Shown: one piece after another, positions 35,876-47,418 of the stretch
Numbering within the stretch: the first letter of the stretch is position 1
How the letters are laid out: every line of letters starts with the position of its first letter
Origin: Acanthosoma haemorrhoidale
Lineage: Eukaryota > Arthropoda > Insecta > Hemiptera > Acanthosomatidae
DNA length: 64,000 nucleotides
Reading direction: 5' to 3'
Assembly: GCA_930367205.1 (NCBI GenBank)
Contig: OV884012.1
Span: forward strand, 50,365,239 to 50,429,238
Made by a program: the position numbers and the translations under genes
The notes under the pieces: model-generated
Seen by the model: the letters and a program-made list of their open reading frames with translations, nothing else
Database searches by the model: none
Told to the model about the DNA's origin: nothing

Positions 35876-35902
35876 GAAGAGGAGAAGAAGAAGAAGAAGA
35901 GA
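35876..35902 (+). repeat. GAA/GAG-rich simple repeat
   Basis: A purine-only run (AAGAGGAGAAGAAGAAGAAG) next to the LTR-like boundary. Confidence 0.8.
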
Positions 35903-37035
35903 TCAAAAGTAACGTGGATTAGATTATACGGAGATCATCGATTGGGTGATATTGATATTGTTTTTTTTTTATTATTATGGATCCATCAAAAGAGATTGAG
36001 CTCAATTTTCATGTTTTTATTGTAATTAGTAGTAACTATCCTTGTTCAAAAAGGAATTGAATATTTTTATATAATTTATGTCAGCACTCTATATAATTAT
36101 AATTATTTGTTATAATCATTTTATTTGTATATATTTCACAATTTCCAGTTTCTCAATTTATTGATAACTATAACATTAGCCTTGAGATCGGGCGATTCAA
36201 TCGGGATAATTTCCTATGTCGAAGACATAAAAACACGTTGAATTAAAGATCTCATGACGGACCTGCCAAATTAGTTAAGGTCAATTGATCTAATAAATAA
36301 GGAAAAGAAATGGTAAAAAATGAGGTAGGTTACAATATATATATTTGAATTAATAGAAAGATCTGAGGGCTAAGTAGTACTGTTAATTGATTGGTTCTGT
36401 TGTTTATTTTCGTTTAAAACAGGTAGGGTGGGGGGAGTATGAAGAGTATGAAGAGGGTACCTAACGTTTTTCAGCATTGGGAATGTCAATTGCATTGGGC
36501 TATCTAAAATATGCAATATCCTGTATATATTACCCATGCGAGTTTTTTTTTCTGTATTCTCAGCCCTATAAATTATTAAATAATTCAGAGTTAGGGATTT
36601 GCTACTCTTCCAAAGGAATACATGAAGATCAAAGAATAGAAACATTAAATGTCGCTTTATCTTCTATTTAAAAGCTGATTTAAAGTTTGAAACGTTCGTT
36701 TGTTAATTTTTGGCCATGAACCTTCTTGTGTAGAGCTATTATCAAACAGTAGAAGTCTACAATCTCAATTTTAAACCAAATAAATTAGCGTCTCAAATTT
36801 CGTCCTATTAACTCTTCATATATTATGGCGTGCGTCAATAAAAATAAAGATTTAGTAGTTGATGTATGTACCAATTAGAAGGGTCATTGTCTCCACGTTT
36901 ATAGTTTCTTTACTATCGAATTGTGTAAATAAATCTTAATTATTTTTTGCACCTAGAGGGGATCCCTTGTTATATCAGTAAAAAATTAGTAAAGTTACAA
37001 TTCTAGACTGTCAAAGACTAAGCTGCACTCTGAGT
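35903..37035. other. AT-rich noncoding sequence
   Basis: No feature seen; overlapping open stretches of 91 (-) and 64 (+) codons at 36370-36671 lack motifs. Confidence 0.4.
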
Positions 37036-37139
37036 TGTCTCTGAGAGTCTAACTGACTTGTACTGCTCTCAGTAATCAGTAGTAGGTAAGTAGGTCTCTA
37101 CCAACTGTCACTGAGAGACAAATCGACTGCTACTGAACT
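37036..37139 (+). repeat. Diverged 34-bp direct repeat, 70-bp spacing
   Basis: TGTCTCTGAGAGTCTAACTG (37036) and TGTCACTGAGAGACAAATCG (37106) head two similar 34-base segments, each ending in a (T)ACTG-rich motif. A donor-like GTAAGTAGG lies between them. All frames are closed. Confidence 0.4.
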
Positions 37140-38029
37140 ATGGTATTCCATGACTACTTATTTATCTTTGGTTATTCATATTCGTTGTCACCATGGTGTT
37201 AAAGTATATACAGTGACCTGGGTAAATTGCATGACCGTTGTGGTGGATACTACTCCAGCTGGTCTGTCCAATAATTTATTTTTTCACTCCTTCTAACATT
37301 TGTTTCTAATGTGTAATAAATTGGCCACAGTGGTAGTTCCTTACTGGCTAGTAGTTTACTTATGTTAGTTCTGCTTAATTTTCTTATAAAAATAAAGCCA
37401 ATCCCTGATGCAGTTGTTCGGTTTTTCTAGGTTATATTTTGCACTCCAGCATTTTTTTTTTTTAGGAAATTATGATATGGAGGGATTTTAACACGTTTTC
37501 GTGCTTAAAAAAAGGTTACTTTAGTTACATACGATTATTTATTTATTATAATGCTTAAACTTTTAAATGCAACAAGATTTTATAAATATAGAATATATTA
37601 AATGATTGTGTAATTTTAAGGCTTTTAGCGATTCATTCTCTTTGTACATTCACAACAAGGTTATCCACTCATGCGCATACTCCTATTATTCCAAGTTGGT
37701 AACATAGCGTTACAAACTCTCTGTACAACATTAGTTGAAGCATTAAATTATTCATTTTTTTGGTAAGAGAGAGAGAGATTTGAACTCCAAAAAAAATCCC
37801 ACCCATACATAGATGTAGTTATCCATGTATCACATTTTCAATATTTTTTTACTTTCGACAAAAGCTTTTTACAAAAAAAAACAATAATTTTACGAGATAT
37901 TCTTGAATAAGGACATTGTTATTCTCCACTTGGCTTAAGAATAGTTCCTCTAAACGAAAAGTATACTTCACTACCGCTTATTTGTAACCTTCCTAACAGA
38001 AGGGACAGAAACAATGAAATTGAACTTTC

Positions 38030-38260
38030 CTTAACGAGGGAATCCCGGACGACGACGAAGCGTAATTTTTTGCCAAAGGCTCGTTGAATATTAATTGCCA
38101 GTCCTTTTCAACACGCGGATCCTCGCCATGGAGAACAATGTATCTCTTTAATTAGTTGTTGAGGACTGAATTATTTACAAGGGCGTAGGACCGTGGCCGC
38201 CCTCACCTTTCGCTAAAACGTTGTCATTGTAAATATTGCGACAAAAAGAGCGGCTCACTC
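38030..38260. promoter_or_regulatory. Candidate cis-regulatory block with TAAT-type sites
   Basis: A G+C-raised block between AT-rich flanks contains ATTAATTGCC (38090) and TTAATTAGTTG (38148), homeodomain-type cores, plus GACGACGACGAAGCG. No open frame crosses it. The assignment as an enhancer is inference. Confidence 0.2.
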
Positions 38261-38371
38261 ATGTCACCGGATGCTCCTTTCTTTTCTCAATTCATTTTTG
38301 TTATCGGCATTATAATTTCTACGGACAATCTTGCGGTCATGCCCCAATTTGTGAGCACTGACATGAGAATC

Positions 38372-38377
<6 letters not shown>

Positions 38378-38413
<36 letters not shown>
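38378..38413 (+). repeat. (AG)n microsatellite
   Basis: Eighteen uninterrupted AG units. Confidence 0.95.
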
Positions 38414-38416
<3 letters not shown>

Positions 38417-38580
38417 AACATAGTAATTTGTTTGTCAGTACAGCATTCATACATTCAGCATGCGAAAAAAATCAGGCCAATGGTGGTGCATAATATTTAC
38501 TGCACTTCCTCATGTGTGTAAATATGTTACCAGTTTGACCCTCGTTTGTAGATGCCAAAATAATAATTTGGTGTACTAAT

Positions 38581-38582
<2 letters not shown>

Positions 38583-38647
<65 letters not shown>
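38583..38647. repeat. (TA)n microsatellite
   Basis: About 32 uninterrupted TA units, followed by a diverged TATTTATGGATATA tail. It is fully self-complementary and able to extrude as a hairpin. Confidence 0.95.
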
Positions 38648-38650
<3 letters not shown>

Positions 38651-39499
38651 GGATATATTTATATATATGTAACATAAAAGAAAGGATGGGCTCCTCAGTT
38701 GTGGAGTAAAATGGAAAAGGAAAACCAGTAGCAGACATTCTCCATCTAGAACTCATAAGAGTATTGATAATAGCGATGGACAAAAGTTTTGGATACTAAT
38801 TTCAAGAAGTTTCTGTTAATGACACCTGTGGTCACCTGATAAAAAATTTATTGTAATTATTATCATAGGCTCACTGTATTTTTTTTTTTACCTAAATGAT
38901 TTTGAAACACAACTGGTCTTTTTTTCTCAAATGCACTTCATTTTATTTATTAAGCCATCTCGTCTCAAAATATAATTACATAAATAATCACTTTTTTCAA
39001 GTATTATAACTACAAATAATTGAGAGTGCTGATGACTGTACTTGACATACAGTCTGGTAAAATAAGTTAACAACATTTAAGTAATTGGTTTATAATTCTG
39101 TTAGAGAAATTATGGGTTTACTTCTCCCTTTAGCTAGATTGAAAAAACATGCGCCATACCAACGAATTTCCTGAGTGTATTGTTTAGTTATTGAATGTTG
39201 TTTTTCAATATTTTATTCTAAACTTAGTTGTGTTGATATGAGTTGATATAATAGCGACGATGTTGCAGTTATAATATGTTTGCCTTTAATTAAGGAATGG
39301 AACAGTTTCATGATTATCGGGCGGCACTTTCCTGAACTCCCACTACAACAACTTTATGCTCAAAAGATAGAGGAAAGCGTGACAAAATGGCGAAATTAAT
39401 GTAGCTAAGTTCAAATTAATTCGAACTTTCTGCTGGCTCAGAACAAAGGGAGATTTAAATAGTAATGTAGAAAATAAATAGTAAAAGTTTTAATGCCAC

Positions 39500-39820
39500 A
39501 TAAGAGGAGCACAGAGAGAGTGAGAGGGAGAACAGAGAAAGAGAGAGGGGGGAGGGGAAGAGGAGAGTTGAAAAGCACCGACCCCAGAGAGCAGCTTGAT
39601 ACGCAAGCGGGCAACCGTTAAGTCCCCAGCCACCTCGAACAAAGGCTGCAGGCTGTCTTATGCTTCACGGTTCTCTGCCTTGCTCTTCAGCAGTCAACAG
39701 TGTGGTTCCTCTTCCGGAGGCTTGTGGTCCCCCTGGCTGCAGAGTGGATCACCACTACCTCTTAGAGGACAGTTACTAACAGCTTGGTCACTAACAGCCA
39801 GCAGAGGTTGAAACTTGCAG
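39500..39820 (+). promoter_or_regulatory. Candidate GA-rich promoter and first exon
   Basis: A strand-biased purine block (39505-39570, repeated GAGAG motifs of the type bound by GAGA factor) is followed by about 240 bases of G+C-rich sequence, ending in a donor-like CTTGCAG|GTATGC at 39820-39821. The plus strand is open for 71 codons from 39596 (TTG start), so an untranslated or coding first exon is possible. There is no clear TATA box or initiator. This would fit the start of a plus-strand gene. Confidence 0.3.
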
Positions 39821-40269
39821 GTATGCTGCATGCAAACTGAAATGATGCTAGGGACTACTAGTTAATCCACTAGATAGTTGATCCAGTAGATACAACCATC
39901 AGACAGTAACACTCGCACCGTCTCATAACTACTCAAAAAGTTTTTTTTTTATGAGAATTCACTATGAGGACCCTGACCGCTTGGCGGATCGAGGCCGAAT
40001 TAAGCTCAGTATTATTTAGAACCAATTCGAAAAGGGGCAGGGAATATATTATTATTAATTTTTTGAAATTCTGAATCCGATTCTTTCAGAGTAAAGAGTA
40101 GCGAAATTTTACGGCTTTGAAATTTGTTTTTACCTTTTGACTCTAACTTCTCAACGCATAGAGCTACTAACATACAAGCGTCTTCGCATAGGGACTTACG
40201 AACTTGGACAGTTGACAGCGGCCATATTGTTGAAGCTGTCAACATCTGTCAAATTGGCTGTCATTTATT

Positions 40270-40650
40270 TATTCTGTTTTGCCAAATCACCATGGATGGA
40301 TATAGCGTTCAAAAACACCTGCAAATACTTTTTTTCTCGATATGGGTGTTCTGTTTAGGCTAGGTTCCGCGCACTTCACCCATTTTATGGTCGCCATAAC
40401 CGTCCTACCGAGAGGACTATTTGCAGTGTGGTGCATAAATTTGAGATCACTGGTTCAGTAAACAATCAACCAACACCCGTACGTCGATGAAACGCAAGAT
40501 CTGCCAAAAACATCGCCGCAGTCCGTGAGAGTGTGCAGGAGAATCCAAGGCAGCCGATTTCGTGTCGCTCACAAGAACTCGGTCTTTCGCAGACCACAAC
40601 TCGGCGGATTTCGCGCCGTGACTTGGGTCTGCCCAAACCGTAAAATCGAA
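40270..40650 (+). mobile_element. Relic of a mariner-related transposase: N-terminal HTH (DUF4817-type)
   Basis: Plus-strand translation reconstructs the bipartite helix-turn-helix region of a widespread insect transposon family. Blocks seen are RFRALHPFYGRHNRPTERTI, VVHKFEITGSV, NIAAVRESVQENPRQPISCR and RSQELGLSQTTTRRISRRDL. The N-terminal part is out of frame (frameshift near 40350) and one codon inside the HTH is a TGA (40487-40489) where the family has Arg, a C-to-T change. The homology stops near 40650; the catalytic domain is absent. GC content is high compared with the flanks. Confidence 0.75.
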
Positions 40651-42328
40651 AGTTTGGATTTAAATATCTTGACGACATTACCCGTTTAAAAAGAACTGTA
40701 TGCGATAGAAATAATCGAAATTTGAGCATTTTTGTTTTACAAATGAACTCTGTTAATTTACCTGCTAATGGAATAAAATACTCTGACAAAAATATCTATT
40801 AAACTATTCAACTACACCTAATTCAGTGAATTAAATACTAGCGCATATAAAACATAATAATTCTGTTGAATGTAATAAGAAATAATGGATAAAAACTTGA
40901 TATGATTTATATTCTACCGTATCATATTAATGATCTTGACCTGCTGTTTAAGAATATGCTTGCATTGGGAGTATAGTAAACTAAAAATACAAAATAACAT
41001 AAAACCAGATTAACAACAATTTTCATTATTTACGTAAAACAGCTGAGTTAGAGAAAATGCTTTTGTATTTTTATGCTAGCAAAAATAATTCAACAAAACT
41101 CAGAGGATCAATCAAGAGGGAATAAGTTCAACAAAACACTTTATTTTTTGAAACCGCCCAATGCCTGCGTGATAAAATGTTATCAATTTTCGGATATGAT
41201 CTTATAACGTAAAACCTATATAATGAGATATTGTTATGGCAAATACGCACCCGCATAAAAGCATTTCATTATTTTTACTACTTTGTTTTTCGAATTACTA
41301 TAAGAAATAATTATTTTCATGCGTAACATTAACAAATCCCCGTAGCTTTGATCAGTGGAGGTCGAAAGACCAAGAGACAGAATTATAGTTGGTCGTATTC
41401 ACCGACTTCATGTTATATTCCAGGGCTTAAGTCCCAGTGGGAGCTGGCTTGTGGTCTGTGGTACCAACCATCATAAGTTATGTGAAGAGGGCTTACACGA
41501 TCAAACTCCACTAAATTTGAAATGCGGTCCGGAATAATCACGAGCAGTCTCAGAATCAGCTTCCTTGTACACTAATTAATATGGAGTATCCACTGTGCCT
41601 CTCCCTGCAATGCGTATTAGTAGAATATGCATGTATACACATAAAGTAAAAAACATATATTTTTAACAGAAACGAAACAGCGCACAGTTAAAAGTTATTA
41701 CAGGACAAAAGTCAATTCAAAGAATCCCAAGACAGTAATAATAGGGAGAGTTATAGAATATGTTCGAAATCAATCGATTAAATAATTTGAGCTAATAAAT
41801 AAATAATTATGGCAAACATTCCAAAGTGATGAGTCAAAACTGGTTGAAATGAAGAATATTACTTTTGATGTGATGGATTTTACTTTAGAGGGTGAGTATT
41901 TTTTTTAAATGATTACATGCGTTGGTCGTATACATTTAAGCTGCAATCTTTTTTTTTTTACTGTAATGTAACACTAGGAAAAAACTAATAAAAACCTACA
42001 TAATAATAAGAATATGTGAAATAATACTAAAAAAAATTAAGTTAATTTAATGTTATTCCAACAGGATATGTTTCGTGAGTTTGTGGGTGTATCTATTAAT
42101 GCTTCCTGTAATTGCCTATTTCTCTGATAATAGGGTTATTGAATATGGAAGCATTGAAAAAAGAAATGGTATGTCAGGATGTGTAAATACTTCTAGATTG
42201 TAGAGAATTGTATATCTGTTAGAATTTTGTTTTTCTTGGTGTATCGAGGATTATCAAGGATCGAGATACTTGTGCGCTTACTGATGATTTGTACGGCTTC
42301 CGATTTCCTATAATCGACGATATGAACT
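40651..42328. other. AT-rich noncoding sequence
   Basis: Apart from the weak exon candidate at 41849-41891, nothing seen. A 60-codon open stretch at 41355-41537 has no motif. Confidence 0.4.
41849..41891 (+). other. Weak candidate first coding exon
   Basis: An ATG (GTTGAAATGAAG) opens MKNITFDVMDFTLE and reaches the near-consensus donor GAGG|GTGAGTAT. The frame is also open upstream for 15 codons without an acceptor. This is a chance-level possibility. Confidence 0.15.
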
Positions 42329-42650
42329 TCTTTATAGTGATAAAATTACAATCTGCCTTACTGGGCAGTAAGTAATTATGATAAATGTTCTCACTCATAA
42401 CACATTTACAATTTTCATTCTCTCTCTCATTCTTACATTATTGACATATATGATATATCAGAGACCTCCTAAATCCACATGTCACCACCCTCGCATGCGA
42501 AAGAGAATGTGGAGTCTTGGGAAGTTCCCTGCGCTCCCCCATCAGCCACGTCACCGGATATGAGCCAGTGGAGGCTGATGAAGAGCGCGAGAGCCACATA
42601 CGCTCAGTACATCATTAGAGAAACTGCCCATTGCCAGAACTCCCATTGTA
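42329..42650 (-). mobile_element. LINE 3'-end repeat, copy 4
   Basis: Same family as 9524, with hairpin TGCC/GGCA retained and the terminal AATAAA degraded to TATAAA. It begins at the same point as copies 1 and 2 (near ACAATGGGAGTTC on the minus strand). An RT-like fragment in the same orientation lies 62 bases upstream (42900-42712), suggesting that the two may be parts of one element. Confidence 0.75.
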
Positions 42651-42711
42651 ATGTATTTATACCATTAAAATTATTGGAACCGATGACGTACTACTGAGGT
42701 GCAATTATTGC

Positions 42712-42900
42712 TTATTGAAACCTATATTCTAAAGCCCAAGTGTAACTCCAAACCAGTGGATCATATGTCAATGTGGGGTGGAACACTGTTTTATTTAATA
42801 TTAATTTGTTTTCAGGGGTCGGTTTTGGATGTTCGGAGGTCATTTTACTAATGAGATTTTTAGTTGTGTTTATTGCTTGCGTGTCAAGGGTTACATTCAA
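42712..42900 (-). mobile_element. Jockey-type RT fragment (post-palm region)
   Basis: The minus-strand frame reads TTKNLISKMTSEHPKPTPEN and KLILNKTVFHPTLTYDPLVW, matching the 'NKLlLYKtvlrPiltYa.pvWs' block of Jockey-clade ORF2 proteins. It is short and isolated, and closed by stops on both sides. Confidence 0.6.
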
Positions 42901-45900
42901 ATAGTACCAATGTATTTATATTTTACGTGAGACCTTTTTGGAAGAGAAAAAGTGGTTAAATTTCGTATAAGGACTGTCTTGTATCCTGTATTAGTGATGA
43001 AAATGGTAACATAAAAATGAGGGTTGACAATTTTACTTGAAAAATAATTATTTTTTGACTGAAATGTTTTATTTTATGTACCTCTGCTTTCACGTAAATA
43101 CATTTACATTCATAAGAATTTTAAAAATAAGATGTAAGACAACACATGTTTAAGATGCATAATATTTTTTTCGTTTGATATATTTAATACATGTCACACG
43201 TCGTTGAATTGTGTGCGTGTGGTGTGTTTGTGGGGGGGGGCTCGCGACTTTTCCTTTATGACATGTCAATGACAGACCGCAGCCATTCATGTGGTGTTGG
43301 ATACCCAAGAGTCGTTGTCCAGGGTTTTGTATTACATACTTAGGATGGCGGGGTCAACCCCTAGGTCTGCCAGAGGAGATCTTGTGCAGACTCGCAGTGG
43401 TTGAAATTAAGTTGCGGGTTTCTCATGAATGCTGTAATTAAGTGTGTGTGCGTTTTCACACGCGCATGCGATATTTCGCTTTATATAAAAGTGGCTGAAA
43501 TTCATAATTTTATTTCCCGACTTACTTTTCCCACGTGTTCCTCATTAAATTGACAGAGATATGAACCGATAGTATCCTAAACAAGCGTATGTGTGTGAAA
43601 TGTTAGCCTTGCATGTTTATGTTATGGTTTTTTTAGAGGACCCCTATTGTTTATTTTAGTCTATATAACATAAAAACCCTAAGAATTACTGTATGCCACT
43701 ATTATAAGATAAAATAACATGTAGCTAAGGTTCAAAAGTGACAACATATGCTAGTTTTAATTCCAGCAGATCAATTAGTAGATAAAGTTTTCTAAGGAAT
43801 TGGATAAGTTCTTTCATTGTTTAGTAAAGTAGTATTATGTAAGTCTAATCAAGTATATGGTACGTCCATATGTTGTACATTTTGTCCACGTATTATAGGC
43901 GTACTGTCCACAAAATTGGTAGTTACTTTCAAGATTAATGTCACTTATTCTATGAAGATGGACAAATAGGGGCTCGGTTGTCCACCAGTTAATAATTATC
44001 CTGTAAAAGCTCTGCCATACCTAACATCTCTTGAAAAAAATAATATAACTATGGCGAGCTAATTTTAAGAGAATTAACTTCTCTCAATAAAAGATGTTAA
44101 AAAGGGGCAAATAAAGAGCTTTTTCTTCTACCCCTACCCCTACTACCCCCTTCCGCACTAAAAAAAAGAGGAGAAATAGCTGTGTTAGAATAGGGGTGAA
44201 ATTAGAGTGAGGAAAACAAAGGTAAAACTGATATATGCTGCAGAGAACAACATGCTCTCAGATCTGAGTGGGGTACAAAATCCTTTGTGAGTGGCTCTCC
44301 TCTCTGGATATTCCCGAAATTAAACCCGAAATACAGCTTACTTTGTGCGCCCTTTGTAGAACACACATCATTCCTATATCAGATTTTTTTTAAACAGTAA
44401 ATCTGATATATAGAGCTTTTAAAATACTCAAAAAATTAACTTTTTAAGTTTACTCACACATTGCTATTGAAAACATGTTATGAGTATGATGGTATTGTAG
44501 TGGCTTATTACTAGTGATTATACTAATGTGGCTTATACTAATGATTATTACTAGCTTTTTTTGGGATAAGATGGTTTAGTTTTGGTTTTATTTCTTTTAT
44601 GTTTAGTGCAATTACGAGATAATTTTTCGGAATGGCAGCAAATGTTCTATAACCTCTTTATATTTATTTATATGGTACATAACGGTCCTTTGCATTTCAA
44701 TATTTTCCAAACTTACACTTAGTAGTACACTTAGTTATTAGTCACGCAATAGCTCGTGAAGGTTCCGTTTTTGTGCATTGGGGTGAGATGGTCAGACAAT
44801 TAGGGCACCTTTTTCAGTCAGTTGAGAATATCTCATTATATTGTTACAATATAAAGTGACAATACAGGTTCGTAGACTTTAGAATAAATGGAATAGATAT
44901 GTGGTATATGGCTTCCTCTTTTACAGGTCAAAAAAATATATTTTAATCTACCTATAAAATTTATGAAAGTTTAAAGATATAAACCATCACAAATGACAAT
45001 ACAGTGACTTTACACAAGTATTATGAAGTATAAGATCAAAAATTCAACATGTGAAAACAAAACATTTGTTTTTACTTGTCCATAGTTGTGCTCTTAAAAA
45101 ACGCTGATAACACCGTGGATAAAGTTTGTTAAAATCAGCTTTGATTTTTGACGAGTCTGAAAATATCATGATAGTTAAAGCATAATAGATCTTTCATAAT
45201 TTTAACGCTTGTGCAATTCAAGTGAACAGCTCAACAACCAAAAACTATGTTCATGGCATTTTCTTCATAAGTCATCAGCTCTCTGTAAATATAGATTACA
45301 TAATCTTGCAATAGCCTGAAAAGATTATATATTATAAGTTATTATATATTATAAGTCATTCCAAAAGTAGTACAAATAGCAATAGTTGGTCATTAATAGT
45401 CATCTACATTATAGTGATAGTGTTAAGAATCCAATCTGGGCCCCTCTGGTTCTCTGACAAGTGCTGTTCGAACTTAGCTACCTCATGACGAAAGAAAGCC
45501 ATAGCAAAACCTATTCTCTTCAAAGGGTTTCGTAGCCGAAAACCTTTCCACCTATAACACATATCCAAAAAGATATCAGAGTGATACACTCACAAAACAC
45601 ATTACCACAGGTTATTTGAGTAAAGTTCCAACAAACAAACCAAACAAAAACAATGAATGTTATTTCGGTAAAAGCTGTTAACTGTCCAAGAGCCATCGGC
45701 CGTTTGTTTTAACCCGCTTTGGGAAAACTTAAAACAATAGAGATTGAACAGAGTTTGTAATACAAAGTATCCATTATATGAACCCTTCAGTCATTCCACC
45801 ACATGTCCCACTCCCAGGAATTTTATGTAGTAATAATTGTAATAAACTCCCTTAAGATAAAGAGGTTTAAGATTGGATAGGGGGTATATCGGCACATTAC

Positions 45901-47006
45901 ATAAATCAGAGTTGGATTGATTGCTGATTTTCACGAATTATTTAAAATAATAAAAATAAAACATAGCAAGGCCTACATTAATTAGTTAATTATAAAAATT
46001 GCTGTTACGGTGAACATTTGGAATTTTGTATTTTTTATTTTCAAAACAGGTGCGTAATTCTTAATCCCTGTTGAGTACTATATAATCTAATTCGGTTATT
46101 TAAAACAGAACATGTCTCGTATGTTTCAAGATGCTTGTCAATACAAGCCACATGTGATTATCAGTGATGAATGTTACCCTATATTCGTCCCTACTAAACC
46201 TAAGTCAGCATCAGTTAACAGTTAAATGACTGATAAACAGTTTAAGGGAACTTCCTTGAAATTTATGGTTAAACAAGATAAGCCCGAAGCTCACTTAGGC
46301 CCTGTCTATTAATCCACCACGGGCCGGAGTAGAGGAGAACTCGGCTGGCTATATCAGCATCAATTAGACAGTGACAGGATCGCTGAAAGCTAAAGGCCAC
46401 ACCGCCGGTTATAAAACATAGATTTATCATATTTTAGTAGTCACAGGTATCAAAATAAAACTACCATCATATGCTGATAAAATACTTCAAATATTGATGA
46501 AGTGCGTAGATCATTACTGCCATCATTCACATTGAGAACTGTTGAAAGAAATATCATGGAATTTCACTAAATTTATTAATGGATGTCGCTTTGGCATTCC
46601 ACATACGCCTTGTGTGCGATGAGGATGGAATTAGGATGTTAGCTGTATATTACATATTTCAGAACTAAATATAGTTACATCCATATACCATCTGATACTA
46701 GGAGACTTGATGCAGGCATGCATGAACGGTCGAAACGCCATCAATGGAATATCTTTCTTTCATCATCCAAAGTCGATATTATCAGAAATATTCCACTCAT
46801 GCCTCAATTGTGGGCCATCTTAGAACTCTCTGTTTAAATATCTTGCCGCTGACTCGTTTCTTGGATGGTGTTAAGATAAAGCAAGGTCAGTTCTAAGATT
46901 ATTCTTGTGATTTATTTTAGTTTCTTGGAATAGATCTTTTTGAGCTAAGTGGGCTTAGTCTGAATCCATCTGTCATGAAAACAACTGACTATGCTTCAAT
47001 AGTTAT
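42901..47006. other. Mostly AT-rich noncoding sequence
   Basis: Contains a G9 run (43231-43239), a G+C-raised patch 43240-43450, a CCCCTA-like run (44131-44152: ACCCCTACCCCTACTACCCC) and a patch at 46310-46400. The minus strand is open for 61 codons at 45589-45404 (WKGFRLRNPLKRIGF), preceded by a TTATAG acceptor-like site; it is not convincing. Confidence 0.35.
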
Positions 47007-47418
47007 CAGTCAGCCATGCTCAGTACTAAGTAAATGTGCATAAAATTTCCGATCAATGTCAAAACTGATTTTCAGGCGTCGCAGGAGTGTACGATGATCT
47101 ACAGAGTCAAATGCCTTCGTGCAGTCAAGGGAGATCATCGCAGTGACTCTGTTGTTTCGCATGTTCGTTGCAACGTGCCACTTCAGTTTCACTAGATTGC
47201 AGTCCGAGCTGATTCCTTTACTGAAGCCGGTCTGTTGAGGTGGTATAATGTCTAGAGCGTCACAGTGTCTGGTGAGATGGCCGTAGAGAATCCTTTCGTA
47301 TATTTTTGATAATTGGGTCAGCAGACTTATGGACCTGTAGTGAGCTGGCTCATATCCATTCTTGGCCGGTTTCGATAGTGGGACGACGACGGCTTGTAGT
47401 TGGAGAGCTGGAGAAAAA
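47007..47418 (-). mobile_element. Jockey-type reverse transcriptase fragment (fingers and first palm motif)
   Basis: The minus strand is open for about 137 codons. It contains VVVPLSKPAKNGYEPAHYRS, ISLLTQLSKIYERILYGHL, PQQTGFSKGISSDCNLVKL and the catalytic motif A as MISLDCTKAFDSVDH. The YRpISLL and D-x-x-KAFDSVDH blocks are diagnostic of non-LTR reverse transcriptases. Motif C (F/YADD) and the ends of the element are missing. The frame is intact across the fragment, so it may be a relatively young insertion. Confidence 0.9.

Noticed and set aside
37469..37560. 30-codon open segment after a T13-AG acceptor
   Set aside because: No donor, no poly(A) signal in a suitable place; a T-run followed by AG is common in this DNA.
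38378..38647. Microsatellites as a CRISPR-like or satellite system
   Set aside because: Plain dinucleotide repeats without spacers or longer units.
38770..38850. Tc1-like terminus (GGACAAAAGTTTTGGATAC)
   Set aside because: Only one end was found; no inverted partner or TA pair could be located.
45404..45680. Minus-strand acceptor/donor patterns around a 61-codon frame
   Set aside because: Splice sites are weak, the upstream open stretch is T-rich low complexity, and no phase-consistent exon chain results.
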